A DNA stretch of 64,000 nucleotides, from contig JBAYUQ010000004.1 in the NCBI GenBank assembly GCA_041675005.1, positions 89,876 through 153,875 of the forward strand. Reading direction: 5' to 3'. The stretch comes from PGYR01 sp041675005 (GTDB lineage: Bacteria; Bacteroidota; Ignavibacteria; Kapaibacteriales; UBA2268). Positions 1 through 8,323 of this stretch are shown piece after piece. The notes beneath the pieces were generated by a model that saw only the letters and a program-made list of their open reading frames with translations, ran no database searches and was not told the DNA's origin. The translations under genes were made by a program, and so were the position numbers. The stretch's first letter is position 1, and each line of letters opens with the position of its first letter.

Positions 1-94
1 CCGCTCGGTCGGCTACAGGTTACGAGACGATTCAGCTTTGGAAGAGTTCAAAAACAAAGATTCCAAAGATTCTACAGACAAAAAAGAAAAATAA
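1..94 (+). CDS. C-terminal end of a probable OmpR/PhoB-family response regulator (partial)
   Basis: The window opens inside a gene. In the frame that begins at base 2 there are 30 codons before the TAA at 92-94. The first visible residues read RSVGYRL, which matches the conserved end of the winged-helix DNA-binding domain of OmpR/PhoB response regulators (usually TVRGVGYRL). A strongly charged Lys/Asp/Ser tail follows. A hairpin terminator starts six bases after the stop, which supports a real gene end. Only the motif is visible, so the family call is tentative and any partner kinase lies outside the window. Confidence 0.5.
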   Translation, partial: RSVGYRLRDDSALEEFKNKDSKDSTDKKEK

Positions 95-99
95 TAATG

Positions 100-131
100 A
101 AAGCCATCGGTAATAAATCGATGGCTTTTTT
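100..131 (+). terminator. Rho-independent terminator
   Basis: A perfect 10-bp stem (100-109 with 119-128) has a 9-base loop, and T126-131 form the tail. It lies just after the stop of the partial gene at the left edge. Confidence 0.85.
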
Positions 132-185
132 GTATTGTCAGAATTTGGGGATAAGTAGGATTAAATAATTATTACGAATATCCGG

Positions 186-222
186 GTCATTCTGAACGAA
201 CGAAGAGAGTGAAGAATCCAGG
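186..222. repeat. Dispersed intergenic repeat, family R1
   Basis: It contains the R1 core (GTCATTCTGAACGAACGAAG, then GTGAAGAATCCAGG). Related copies occur at 687-754, 5968-6056, 18575-18616 (inverted), 27514-27547, 53224-53319, 54503-54560, 54649-54703 and 58290-58325 (inverted), all between genes. Confidence 0.7.
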
Positions 223-261
223 AATGTAATTAAACGAGAAGAAGAAATTGATAAGGAATAA

Positions 262-657
262 ATGAAAAAAAGTAATATTAAATATTCAGTGATATCTTTA
301 TTTCTATTCTTAATAATTGGTTGCTCAAAAGAAATTGAAAAACTAGATTTAGAAAATAACTTATTGACCTTTGAATACAAAACCTTAAAAGGTAGAAATA
401 TTGAAAATTTGCTTACTCTAATAGTTCAAGATAGTTTAGATTATATGTACATTGGTGATCAGGATATTGTCAGTGGAATTTCCATAGAATACGGTGACAG
501 TACAATGATTTTTGTCTATTTCAATCAAGATGAAAGTCTTGATTACTTTAGTGATGTCCAAATAAATAAAGTATATCAAAATGAAATAAATAGGATTATT
601 GTTTTTAAAAGCAAATCGGCTTCGGATGAAGTAATTAATATTGATTTTAGAGAATGA
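262..657 (+). CDS. Hypothetical lipoprotein
   Basis: 131 residues. A short basic N-terminus and hydrophobic stretch lead to the lipobox LIIGC, so the mature protein should be lipid-anchored at about Cys21. The rest is a small, acidic, beta-rich-looking sequence with no family I recognise. The start is the ATG at 262, a few bases after an AAGGAATAA stretch that may serve as a weak ribosome site. It stands alone between two R1-type repeats, with no obvious operon partner. The exported-lipoprotein call is firm; the function is unknown. Confidence 0.75.
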   Translation: MKKSNIKYSVISLFLFLIIGCSKEIEKLDLENNLLTFEYKTLKGRNIENLLTLIVQDSLDYMYIGDQDIVSGISIEYGDSTMIFVYFNQDESLDYFSDVQINKVYQNEINRIIVFKSKSASDEVINIDFRE

Positions 658-1055
658 TAAAATAATTCACTAATTCTATCTATTTTCACGTCACTCTGAA
701 TGGAACGAAGTGAAATGCCTGTACTGAGCGAAGTCGAGGTGAAGAGTCTGCAAAGAAAAGAAGACTCTTCGGTCGTTGTTCTGCCAGCTCCTCTACCGCC
801 ATTTGCGGCTATAGTTCCTTGTATTGCCGTCGGTTTCAACAGACGGACAGTTTACGCATCACTTTCACCAATTTGTACGTTAATCCTATAGTTATTTCCT
901 CTAAAATCTTTCCAATCAAATCAACATAAGGTATGTACTTTGTATTATTCCATGTTTGCTTCTAATATATTACAATGATTATTCATAATTATATATAACT
1001 TTTTAAAAATACTACTCGTAATGTAAACATCACTATTCTAAAGGTCTTCACAATT
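658..1055. other. Intergenic region with a repeat and no gene
   Basis: The 398 bases hold an R1 repeat at 687-754 (two copies of the CTGAGCGAAG-like core back to back). A more GC-rich stretch follows at about 770-870, including a small hairpin around 828-847. The rest is AT-rich DNA leading to creD. The open frame across 700-891 is made of repeat sequence and I do not regard it as a gene. Confidence 0.6.
687..754. repeat. Dispersed intergenic repeat, family R1
   Basis: It begins CACGTCACTCTGAA and continues through ACTGAGCGAAGTCGAGGTGA and GAAGAGTCTG. It matches the copies at 53251-53319 and 54649-54703 over most of its length. Confidence 0.7.
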
Positions 1056-2429
1056 ATGAGTTACAAAGATTTAAAATCAAGCGTTATGCTGAAATTATTC
1101 GTTATTATTATACTTGTCATAATACTGATGATACCAACCACTCTAGTCCAATTTCTGATTACAGATAGAGAAAATATACAGAATGATGCTATTAATGAAG
1201 TTAGCACTAGTTGGAGTGAGGGACAAACTATAGTCGGACCTTATGTTACTATTCCATACCTTGAGCAAACAATAGTCGTCACAGACTCAACTAGAAAAAT
1301 CATTCCTACTCTTAAAACTCTATTTGTATTGCCAAATAAACTCAATATATACGGTGAGCTAATCCCCGAAACTAGATATAGAGGTATATACGAAGTAGTA
1401 GTTTATGATTCGAAATTAAGTCTGAAAGGCAGTTTTGATAAGCTAGACTTTGAGGACTTAGGTATAAATGCAGAGTGGTTACAATTAGACCAAGCAAAGC
1501 TAAATGTCGGTATAAACGACCTAAAAGGAATTGAAAATCAAATAGAACTCAAGTGGAACGATAGCTTGTATAACTTTAACCCAAGCATAGTAAGTAAGTC
1601 TCCTGATGTTAACTCTGGTATTAACTCCCCTGTTGATATTTCTTTAACCGATTCGACTGATTATAGCTTCGAGTTTGATCTAAATCTAAAAGGTAGTCAA
1701 CATATATTTTTCACTCCCGTTGGTAAGACTACTGTCGCTAATTTGAAATCAAGTTGGGATACTCCAAGCTTTTCTGGAAAATTCCTTCCAGATACTAGAA
1801 ATACTGATAATAATGGATTCACAGCGGATTGGAAGATACTCCACTTGAATAGAAATTATCCTCAAATGTGGTTGGACAATGATTATATAATGGACAACGA
1901 GACATTTGGTACAAATCTTATGCTCCCAGTAGATAATTATACTAAATCTGATAGAGTTATTAAGTATGCAATATTGTTTATTGTTCTTACCTTTCTAGCA
2001 TTCTTCTTCGTGGAAGTAATGAATAAAGTCTATATTCACCCTATTCAATATCTACTAGTTGGTTTGTCTTTAGTCGTATTCTACGTCTTGCTGGTTTCAT
2101 TCAGTGAACACTTATTGTTTAATTTGGCTTATTGGTTTGCAACAGTTTTAACATTGGTTTTGATTTCTGGATACACATGGGCTATTACCAAATCGAAAGC
2201 TGTGGGAGGTGTTATACTAGGAATACTATCATTACTGTATCTATTCATTTTCACTATTATTCAATTAGAAGATTACTCATTGCTAATCGGTAGTATAGGA
2301 ATGTTTGTTATACTCGCTTTTGTGATGTACACTTCTCGAAAAATAGACTGGTACAAAGTTAAATTGGGTGATAATACAACTAAAGAAAAGAACAAGAATT
2401 ATCCACCAAATGATGATAATTTAGTTTGA
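1056..2429 (+). CDS. creD: CreD-family inner membrane protein
   Basis: 457 residues, the usual length for CreD. One N-terminal membrane helix (about 11-32) is followed by the family signature in WSEGQTIVGPYVTIPY (about 53-68), a periplasmic beta-rich domain to about residue 300, and five or six closely spaced membrane helices to about 430. The C-terminal tail is charged. CreD belongs to the CreBC regulon in enterobacteria and is linked to envelope integrity and beta-lactam/colicin tolerance; its biochemical role is unknown. No CreBC pair is visible, although a response-regulator tail sits at the left edge. It probably forms a two-gene transcription unit with the SIMPL gene 42 bases downstream. 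Confidence 0.9.
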   Translation: MSYKDLKSSVMLKLFVIIILVIILMIPTTLVQFLITDRENIQNDAINEVSTSWSEGQTIVGPYVTIPYLEQTIVVTDSTRKIIPTLKTLFVLPNKLNIYGELIPETRYRGIYEVVVYDSKLSLKGSFDKLDFEDLGINAEWLQLDQAKLNVGINDLKGIENQIELKWNDSLYNFNPSIVSKSPDVNSGINSPVDISLTDSTDYSFEFDLNLKGSQHIFFTPVGKTTVANLKSSWDTPSFSGKFLPDTRNTDNNGFTADWKILHLNRNYPQMWLDNDYIMDNETFGTNLMLPVDNYTKSDRVIKYAILFIVLTFLAFFFVEVMNKVYIHPIQYLLVGLSLVVFYVLLVSFSEHLLFNLAYWFATVLTLVLISGYTWAITKSKAVGGVILGILSLLYLFIFTIIQLEDYSLLIGSIGMFVILAFVMYTSRKIDWYKVKLGDNTTKEKNKNYPPNDDNLV

Positions 2430-2471
2430 TATTATTATTTTGTAAAAAGAATCAATCTCTGAGAAAGAACA

Positions 2472-3233
2472 ATGGAAAATAAAAATATATCAAAAGGCGG
2501 TAATGCTGCGGGGTTAGGACTATTCCTAGCTGTCGGTATTATCATAGGTGCATGGCTTTTGGGTTGGCACTTCACCGAAGCGAAGAGAATAGACAATGCA
2601 CACAGAAATTTGATTGAAGTTAAGGGTTATGCTCAGAAAGATATTGAGTCTGATTTGGGACAATGGATGTCTCTACTGAAGTCTAAATCTAATGATTTGA
2701 CTTCGGCTTATACTATTATCAATGATTATAAAGCAAGAACTATCAAGTATCTTAAAGATAATGGTATCGCTGATAAGGATATAAAACTAGGTGCTGTATA
2801 TACACGAGAGATATATCGGCAAAAAGATAATGGATACGGCGAAACTAATCAGTTGGAAGGTTATGAGCTTACAATGAATATTTCATTCCAATCTAAGAAC
2901 CTGGATAAAGTAGAAGAAATCTCACAAAAGGCAACAGATTTGATTCAGCAAGGGGTAAACATCAGTTCGTTCGAACCGCAGTTCTTCTATACTAAAATAG
3001 AAGATTTGAAATTGGAAATGCTAGGTGAAGCAAGTAAGAATGCTTACGAAAGGGCAGAGAGATTAGCTGGCAATACTGACAGCGAAGTCGGAACTTTACA
3101 AAGTGCATCGCAGGGCGTATTCCAGATAACTTCTAGAAACTCGACTGAAGTGTCTGATTACGGTAGCTTTGACACCCAATCAAGATTAAAAACAATAAAG
3201 GCAGTGATTACAGCGTCTTTTTCAGTAAAGTGA
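2472..3233 (+). CDS. SIMPL domain-containing protein
   Basis: 253 residues. There is one N-terminal membrane helix (about 13-32), then a periplasmic SIMPL (DUF541) domain of about 200 residues. Typical features are the opening IEVKGYAQKDIESD, the central LEGYELTMNISFQSKNLDKV and the closing RLKTIKAVITASFSVK. Members form oligomeric envelope proteins with no proven enzymatic activity. It lies 42 bases after creD on the same strand with a GAGAAAGAACA stretch before its ATG, so an envelope-related operon with creD is likely. It appears to be membrane-anchored rather than freely secreted. Confidence 0.85.
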   Translation: MENKNISKGGNAAGLGLFLAVGIIIGAWLLGWHFTEAKRIDNAHRNLIEVKGYAQKDIESDLGQWMSLLKSKSNDLTSAYTIINDYKARTIKYLKDNGIADKDIKLGAVYTREIYRQKDNGYGETNQLEGYELTMNISFQSKNLDKVEEISQKATDLIQQGVNISSFEPQFFYTKIEDLKLEMLGEASKNAYERAERLAGNTDSEVGTLQSASQGVFQITSRNSTEVSDYGSFDTQSRLKTIKAVITASFSVK

Positions 3234-3340
3234 TTTACTCTAAGTTCTTTGGTTTATAAAGATTATGAAATAGTCACTGTAATGTCATTGAAATGACAGA
3301 AAAATCACATTATTTTTAAAATTACATAAAATAAAAGTTA

Positions 3341-3443
3341 ATATAGATGCGTCTATATATATGTACTGAGAAGTACAACCCCTATATTTCATAGGTCCTC
3401 CTGTTGAAACGCGCCCTGAACTTCGGTTTGGGGCGTTTTTTTT
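3341..3443 (+). ncRNA. Candidate small structured RNA: four hairpins ending in a terminator
   Basis: Four consecutive hairpins sit in a 250-base gap. A 7-bp stem ATATAGA/TCTATAT has loop TGCG (3341-3358). A 6-bp stem TGTACT/AGTACA has loop GAGA (3362-3377). A 5-bp stem CCTAT/ATAGG spans 3381-3395. A 10-bp stem with a TTCG tetraloop followed by eight T ends it (3412-3443). The last is a textbook terminator but lies about 180 bases beyond the preceding stop, so it could end a separate transcript. I do not recognise an RNA family. The alternative is an ordinary long 3' end of the SIMPL gene. Confidence 0.4.
3412..3443 (+). terminator. Rho-independent terminator with UUCG tetraloop
   Basis: The stem CGCCCTGAAC pairs with GTTTGGGGCG across a TTCG loop (10 bp with two G-U pairs), followed by T3436-3443. 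It ends either the creD/SIMPL transcript or the candidate RNA at 3341. Confidence 0.9.
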
Positions 3444-3485
3444 GATATATGTGTTAGTTATTGTTTAATTCCATAAATTGCAAAT

Positions 3486-4721
3486 ATGGTAGAAAAAATG
3501 AATAATACAACTGTACTATCACATATTATGGATTTCCATCCCAATTTGATAGTATTTGCTTTAGATGATAATTACAATTACATCTCTTTCAATCAATTAC
3601 ACAGTAATATAATGAAGAATATATGGGGTGTTGATATTGAGTTGAATAATTCAATCATAGACTATATACAAATTGATTCTGATAAAGAAAAAGCAAGAAA
3701 GAACTTTGATCGTGCCTTAGCCGGAGAGAGCTTTACAACAGTAGAGCAATACGGTGAAAAAAACTTAGAGAGAGCCTTTTTTAAAGATACTTATTACCCA
3801 TTGAAAGATGAAAACAACCAAATTTATGGGCTGGGTGTAATGGTTGAAGATGTAACTCTAAGCCACTCTAATAAGGAAGAATTAAGTCTAATAATCAGAC
3901 AACTAGAAGAGCAAGTAGATAAAAGAACACTAGAGTTAGAAAAAATAAATAGTGATCTCCAAGAAGAAAATGCTAAAAGAATAGAATCACAAAAAGAACT
4001 AATTATAGTAAAATCTCAGATTGAAAAAGCGTTAGCAAATGAGATGGAGCTAAATAAATTGAAAACGAAATTCATAGCTATGGTATCACACGAATTTCGA
4101 ACCCCTTTGACTATTATCCAATCTGCTACCTTCCTACTCGAAAAATCTTATGAGAGAAGTGATGAAGAGAAATTCTTCAAGAATTTGGATAAAATTTCCA
4201 AATCAATAGATACTATGACTGCTCTAATGGAGAATGTTCTAAATATAGGCAAACTAGAGCATGGAGAAATAAAGGCATCTAAAAAGGTATTTGATATTCG
4301 CAGTGAAGTAAAGAATCTAGTTGAATCAAATAAAGCATATAGCAAAGTTGTTAAGATGAGATTACCCGAAGAAACGGTATTTGTAGAATCAGATAAAGTT
4401 CTTTGTACACAAATTGTAAATAATCTACTCTCTAATGCGATAAAGTACTCCGGTGAAAAACCAAAGATAAAGCTATCCTTGGTCGCCGACGGTTATAATT
4501 GTACAATAACAGTAAGAGATAAGGGCATAGGAATAGCAAAAGAAAATATCAACAACCTAACGGAAGCTTTTAAGAGAGAGGATAAAATCTCTAGCTTAGT
4601 CCAAGGTACGGGACTCGGGCTATCTATTATCAAGCATAATCTGGATTTACTGGGCGGTACTATGAACATAGACAGTGAATTGGACGTAGGAACAAAAGTA
4701 ACAATAACAATACCTAGATAA
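3486..4721 (+). CDS. PAS-domain sensor histidine kinase (soluble)
   Basis: 411 residues without a membrane segment, so a cytoplasmic sensor. A PAS-like fold spans about 15-130 and a coiled coil about 130-190. The HisKA dimerisation helix carries the phospho-acceptor His202 in SHEFRTPLT. The HATPase_c domain shows the N box NNLLSNAIKYS (312-322), the G1 box DKGIGIA (345-351) and the G2 box GTGLGLS (374-380), so all catalytic boxes are intact. No response regulator is adjacent, so it is an orphan kinase here. Its TAA shares one base with the ATG of the carbonic-anhydrase gene, so the two are translationally coupled. Confidence 0.93.
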   Translation: MVEKMNNTTVLSHIMDFHPNLIVFALDDNYNYISFNQLHSNIMKNIWGVDIELNNSIIDYIQIDSDKEKARKNFDRALAGESFTTVEQYGEKNLERAFFKDTYYPLKDENNQIYGLGVMVEDVTLSHSNKEELSLIIRQLEEQVDKRTLELEKINSDLQEENAKRIESQKELIIVKSQIEKALANEMELNKLKTKFIAMVSHEFRTPLTIIQSATFLLEKSYERSDEEKFFKNLDKISKSIDTMTALMENVLNIGKLEHGEIKASKKVFDIRSEVKNLVESNKAYSKVVKMRLPEETVFVESDKVLCTQIVNNLLSNAIKYSGEKPKIKLSLVADGYNCTITVRDKGIGIAKENINNLTEAFKREDKISSLVQGTGLGLSIIKHNLDLLGGTMNIDSELDVGTKVTITIPR

Positions 4722-5323
4722 TGGCAAATATTTTTGAATTTGATGGTTTCATACCAGTTATAGATGAGTCTGCTTACATCCACCCGAACGCAACGGTCAC
4801 AGGCAATGTAATAATAGGCAAGGATGTATATATTGGGCCCGGTGCTGCTATTCGTGGCGATTGGGGTGGTATAATAATAGAAGATGGTTGTAACGTGCAA
4901 GAGAACTGCACTATACACATGTTTCCCGGTGTTACAGTATTGCTGAAAGAGTCTGCCCACATAGGTCATGGAGCTATAATCCATGGTGGTGAAATCGGCC
5001 GAAATACACTAGTCGGTATGAATGCTGTAGTAATGGATAATGCGAAGGTAGGTGATGGCTGTATAGTTGGAGCATTGTGCTTCGTGCCAGCAGATATGGT
5101 AATACCAGATAGAAAAGTAGTAGTTGGCAATCCAGCTAAAATTGTTAAAGATGTATCTGACCAAATGTTAGATTGGAAAACTGAAGGCACAAAGCTATAT
5201 CAGCAATTACCTAGTGAATTGCGAGCTACACTAAAGCCATGCGAACCACTCAGAGAAGTGCCCCCAAACAGAAAATCACAAGAAAACAAGTATAAGACTT
5301 GGAATGAAAATAAAAAAGAATAA
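4721..5323 (+). CDS. Gamma-carbonic anhydrase / PaaY-like hexapeptide protein
   Basis: 200 residues. The first 150 or so form a left-handed beta-helix of hexapeptide repeats (such as ATVTGNVIIGKDVYIGPGA). Metal-ligand histidines of the gamma-carbonic anhydrase pattern are visible at His66, His83 and His88. The alpha-helical tail with QMLDWKTEGTKLYQQLP resembles the PaaY/CaiE subgroup. Likely activity is metal-dependent CO2 hydration or a related hydrolase reaction; PaaY itself is a thioesterase. It starts on the last base of the kinase stop codon and is followed 3 bases later by the rhomboid gene. No phenylacetate genes are near, so the pathway cannot be named. Confidence 0.88.
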   Translation: MANIFEFDGFIPVIDESAYIHPNATVTGNVIIGKDVYIGPGAAIRGDWGGIIIEDGCNVQENCTIHMFPGVTVLLKESAHIGHGAIIHGGEIGRNTLVGMNAVVMDNAKVGDGCIVGALCFVPADMVIPDRKVVVGNPAKIVKDVSDQMLDWKTEGTKLYQQLPSELRATLKPCEPLREVPPNRKSQENKYKTWNENKKE

Positions 5324-5326
5324 ACT

Positions 5327-5932
5327 ATGGATTTAAGTCTAACCCCATACTCAACATCAGTATTCGTTGTAACTATATTACTTTCACTTTTCGTAATGTA
5401 TAGAAAGCAATCTCTATATAATAAGTTGATGCTCATACCTATAGCAATCAATGAAAACAAAGAATGGTATAGATTCATATCGAGTGGTTTCATCCATGCT
5501 GATTTGTTCCATCTAGGATTCAACATGATGACCTTCTACTTCTTTGCTTTCAAATATGAGAGCTATGTAGGTGGTCTCCAATTTCTGATTATCTATATTG
5601 GTTCTATGATACTAGCGGATATACCCACGTATCTCAAAAATAAAAATAACCCTAGATATGCTGCTTTGGGAGCATCGGGGGCTATATCTGGATTGCTATT
5701 CAGCTATATATTATATGACCCAGAGATGAGTTTATACCTTATGTTTTTCCCAATACCTATACCTGCTCCTATTTTTGCGGTACTGTATCTAGTCTATTGC
5801 TGGTATGCCGATAAGAAATCACAAGATAATATAAACCACAATGCCCATTTATGGGGGGCTATTGCAGGTTTAGTGATTACAGCTTTGATTGATTTCTCAG
5901 TTTTTCGTGGGTTTTTTCAGTATTTGTTTTAA
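5327..5932 (+). CDS. Rhomboid-family intramembrane serine protease
   Basis: 201 residues with about six membrane helices. The family signatures are present: HADLFHLGFN in the loop/TM2 region, the catalytic serine in GASGAISG (Ser117) and the partner histidine in HNAHLWGAIAG (His174). The Ser-His dyad looks intact, so an active protease that cleaves membrane proteins is expected. Substrates are unknown. It is the third gene of the kinase / carbonic anhydrase / rhomboid run, with only 3 bases between it and the preceding stop. Confidence 0.92.
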   Translation: MDLSLTPYSTSVFVVTILLSLFVMYRKQSLYNKLMLIPIAINENKEWYRFISSGFIHADLFHLGFNMMTFYFFAFKYESYVGGLQFLIIYIGSMILADIPTYLKNKNNPRYAALGASGAISGLLFSYILYDPEMSLYLMFFPIPIPAPIFAVLYLVYCWYADKKSQDNINHNAHLWGAIAGLVITALIDFSVFRGFFQYLF

Positions 5933-5967
5933 TCGAATGAATAAAAAACTATTTCAGAGAGAGGATA

Positions 5968-6056
5968 GTAGAGACGTAATGATTACGTCTCCAAATGCCC
6001 CAAAGTCTCTGAAATCACGTCACTCAGAGGAAGCAAAGCGACCGAAGAAGTCCAGG
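5968..6056. repeat. Composite intergenic repeat (R1 with AGAGACGTA / GCCCCAAA module)
   Basis: It starts with TAGAGACGTAATGATTACG, in which GAGACGTAAT pairs perfectly with ATTACGTCTC around one base (5971-5991). It continues through TGCCCCAAA and CACGTCACTC to GAAGAAGTCCAGG. The same module order recurs at 53224-53319 and 54503-54560. Confidence 0.7.
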
Positions 6057-6076
6057 CAAAAAGTCATTACTTAAAA

Positions 6077-6124
6077 GCCAAAGTGTGGCTGAATATCTGT
6101 TGCCAACTCCGCTGGGGCATAGAA
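6077..6124. repeat. Dispersed intergenic repeat, family R3
   Basis: A small hairpin GCCAAAGTGTGGC is followed by TGAATATCTGTTG and the CCGCTGGGGCA core. Related pieces lie at 18483-18550 (two inverted copies of the core) and 18624-18650 (GCCACAGAGTGGCTTAATATC). Confidence 0.6.
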
Positions 6125-6205
6125 ACTAGATTAACAGGATTAGTTCTCATTCCCCACTTGCCACAAAAAGAAATTATTCGTAATTTGAAGTAAATAGAAG
6201 AATCA

Positions 6206-6790
6206 ATGAAAAAAATTATACTCATATTACTTGCGACTATCCTCACTTCTTGTGCCTCGGATTATTATGCTCTGAATAAATTTCGGAATATTGCATTACC
6301 TACATTGATAGGTTATAGAGGCGAGAACCCTCTTAGTGTTAGTTTGATAGCAGATGATGCATTGCTAATAGAAGAAAACTCATCAACTGCAATACGGGAA
6401 TATTATGTAACGCAATACGACAAATCTTTTATTCTAAAGAAAATAAAGGGTGATTACCTTAAGCTAACAGAGAGAACATCTCCACTTGAGAAAGACACTT
6501 CCATTGGATTGAAGTTCATTTTCACAGAAAAAGGTGCTAGTGTATATGAAAATAATAGATTAATTGGCTCCAATTCTAATATACTATTACGTAATAATGA
6601 AAAACATATCTTCAAAATCACACAAGATGGCGATTATACTACATTCATTGTAGATTGTGATACATTATCTAAACACAAAACCTCAATCCCCGCTTCAGAG
6701 TACACTTTGTTCCAAACTGGAGCAGGTACAGAAGTCGAAATATATAGTTTCGATGTAGTCGATATGAACGAAACTTCAATATTTTGGTAA
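6206..6790 (+). CDS. Hypothetical lipoprotein
   Basis: 194 residues. The N-terminus MKKIILILLATILTSC is a lipoprotein signal with the acceptor cysteine at residue 16, so the mature protein should be envelope-anchored. The body is mixed alpha/beta with no motif I recognise. It is a single gene between a repeat-rich gap and the flagellin promoter and probably has nothing to do with motility. The export call is firm; the function is unknown. Confidence 0.75.
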   Translation: MKKIILILLATILTSCASDYYALNKFRNIALPTLIGYRGENPLSVSLIADDALLIEENSSTAIREYYVTQYDKSFILKKIKGDYLKLTERTSPLEKDTSIGLKFIFTEKGASVYENNRLIGSNSNILLRNNEKHIFKITQDGDYTTFIVDCDTLSKHKTSIPASEYTLFQTGAGTEVEIYSFDVVDMNETSIFW

Positions 6791-6806
6791 AAATGTGGAA
6801 AAAAAC

Positions 6807-6833
6807 TAAAGTATTCTAAACTAGCTCCGATAA
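6807..6833 (+). promoter_or_regulatory. Sigma-28 (FliA) promoter of flagellin
   Basis: TAAAGTAT (6807-6814), 11 bases, then TCCGATAA (6826-6833). The enterobacterial FliA consensus is TAAAGTTT-N11-GCCGATAA, so the -35 box matches at 7 of 8 positions, the spacing is exact and the -10 box matches at 7 of 8. Transcription would start near 6840, leaving a leader of about 70 bases before the flagellin ATG. Confidence 0.88.
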
Positions 6834-6911
6834 TTGATTTTGATAGGAAAATTTTATTATAAAATGGCAGGATGCCCTCACATTATTAATTAATTACACA
6901 CGGAGGTAGTA

Positions 6912-7844
6912 ATGCCATCATCAATAGCATCAGGCGGAAGAATAAGAACTAATATTCCCGCACTAAACGCGTACAATTCACTACAATCATCTAATAGAGC
7001 AATTGCGAAATCGCAATTACGTCTATCAACTGGTAAAAGAATCAACGCAGCATCGGACGACGTCGCTGGTTATATCACGTCACGTTCACTAAATTCTAGA
7101 AACGTTTCATTAAAAGCTGCACTTAACGCAGTTGGCGAAGCGAAAAACGTTACTTCTATGTCGCAAGACGCATTAGATAACATCACTAACCTACTAACTC
7201 AAATCAAAGATGCAGCTTCTCAAGCTTCTTCTGGCGCTTTGGGTACAGATGAAAAAGTAGCTCTTGCAAAAGCAGCATACAGATTATCTGAGCAAATCCA
7301 AACTGTTGTTGACTCTACTGTATTCGGTGGTCAAGAATTGTTAAATGGTGCGTTCTCAGGTGATTTCGTAATCGGTGTTGGTGAGAGTAACTCTTTAATC
7401 ACTATCGAAGTTGATTTATCATCTACTAACTCTACTAACTTCAATACTAGTAACAACTTCGAACTTAATAGCGATACAGCTGCTAATTTCGGTGGTATCA
7501 CAGGTCTTAACCTTGCAAGTTTAGATTCAGTATCTGATTCTGATTTAGGTATGTTTAGTGCTGCAAATATCTCTACTACTCTTACAAGTTTATCTAATGC
7601 ATTGGATAACGTAAGTAAAGTAGCATCATTTGTCGGTGGTCTAGAAGCTAGATTGAACTCGCAAGAAGATTTGTTAACTTCACAGATAACAAACTACAAA
7701 TCTGCGATTTCAAGAATAGAAGATGTTGATGTTGCTGAAGAGCAATTGGATTTGGTTAAAAACCAATTCTTGCAACAAACTTCAATTATTTCTTTATCTC
7801 AAGCAAATCAAAATCCTCAAACTTATTTACAGTTATTTGGATAA
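6912..7844 (+). CDS. fliC: Flagellin
   Basis: 310 residues. The N-terminal D0/D1 region is classic (IPALNAYNSLQSSNRAI, then LRLSTGKRINAASDDVAGY). The C-terminal helix is intact (SRIEDVDVAEEQLDLVKNQF, ending in the glutamine-rich LSQANQNPQTYLQLFG). The variable middle (about 140-235) is short and rich in Ser, Thr and Asn. It is exported through the flagellar type III apparatus and polymerises as the filament. A strong Shine-Dalgarno GGAGG sits at 6902-6906 and a sigma-28 promoter at 6807-6833. A stem-loop and the fliS/fliD/flaG genes follow. Confidence 0.97.
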   Translation: MPSSIASGGRIRTNIPALNAYNSLQSSNRAIAKSQLRLSTGKRINAASDDVAGYITSRSLNSRNVSLKAALNAVGEAKNVTSMSQDALDNITNLLTQIKDAASQASSGALGTDEKVALAKAAYRLSEQIQTVVDSTVFGGQELLNGAFSGDFVIGVGESNSLITIEVDLSSTNSTNFNTSNNFELNSDTAANFGGITGLNLASLDSVSDSDLGMFSAANISTTLTSLSNALDNVSKVASFVGGLEARLNSQEDLLTSQITNYKSAISRIEDVDVAEEQLDLVKNQFLQQTSIISLSQANQNPQTYLQLFG

Positions 7845-7889
7845 GATTTTTAGCTGAGCTAAATGCAATAATTATTATTATAAACTTGG

Positions 7890-7918
7890 AAGACGGCTCG
7901 ATTTTTGCGGCCGTCTTT
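7890..7918 (+). terminator. Terminator or attenuating hairpin after flagellin
   Basis: AAGACGGC (7890-7897) pairs with GCCGTCTT (7910-7917) around a 12-base loop. The T tail is weak (TTTCAT), so it may only partly stop transcription into fliS and so let flagellin be made in excess over the chaperone genes. Confidence 0.65.
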
Positions 7919-7958
7919 CATAGTTAAAAACTAAAAAGTCAAGGAAGATAATATAGTA

Positions 7959-8315
7959 ATGAATACTCAAGTTCAAAAATTAGCGGCTAGCAAAGCTTAT
8001 GGTACTGGTAAAGGGAAGAAAGTCCCTTCTTACGTAGAGCAAGAGGTTCTCTCTTGGAGTAAAGAAAAGCTAATACTAAAAATGTACGATCTTTTCTTAG
8101 TAAGTAATAAAAGAAAAGATATCGAGAAAATGAGCAAGGTTCTAATAGAACTAATGGGTGCTCTAAACTTCGATTATGGCGAAACATCGACAAGATTGTA
8201 CAGATTGTACGAATATTGTCAAAGATGTATATACCAAAAGAAATATGACGAAGCATACAAAATAATAAAAGAATTGCGTGATACATGGGCTTTGGCCTTT
8301 AAATTAGAAAACTAG
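7959..8315 (+). CDS. fliS: Flagellar export chaperone FliS
   Basis: 118 residues, typical of FliS. After a basic N-terminal extension of about 25 residues comes the helical core, with LSWSKEKLILKMYDLFLVSN and the later FDYGETSTRLYRLYEYCQR. This matches the four-helix FliS fold that binds the flagellin C-terminus and prevents premature polymerisation. It follows flagellin and precedes fliD by 8 bases, the usual order. The start is supported by AAGGAAGA at 7941-7948. Confidence 0.88.
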   Translation: MNTQVQKLAASKAYGTGKGKKVPSYVEQEVLSWSKEKLILKMYDLFLVSNKRKDIEKMSKVLIELMGALNFDYGETSTRLYRLYEYCQRCIYQKKYDEAYKIIKELRDTWALAFKLEN

Positions 8316-8323
8316 GTTTTATT

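Noticed and set aside
700..891. Plus-strand frame of 63 codons
   Set aside because: It consists of R1 repeat and repeat-like DNA, with no ribosome site and no protein-like composition.
4493..4984. 163-codon minus-strand frame opposite the kinase and carbonic anhydrase genes
   Set aside because: It is a shadow of two conserved genes with unlikely composition.
5889..6074. Plus-strand frame overlapping the rhomboid gene end
   Set aside because: It starts inside the rhomboid gene and runs through an intergenic repeat.
7925..7951. Second sigma-28-like promoter before fliS (TAAAAACT-N11-GAAGATAA)
   Set aside because: Spacing fits, but the -10 half is the fliS ribosome site, transcription would start at or after the ATG, and the CCG of the -10 box is missing.
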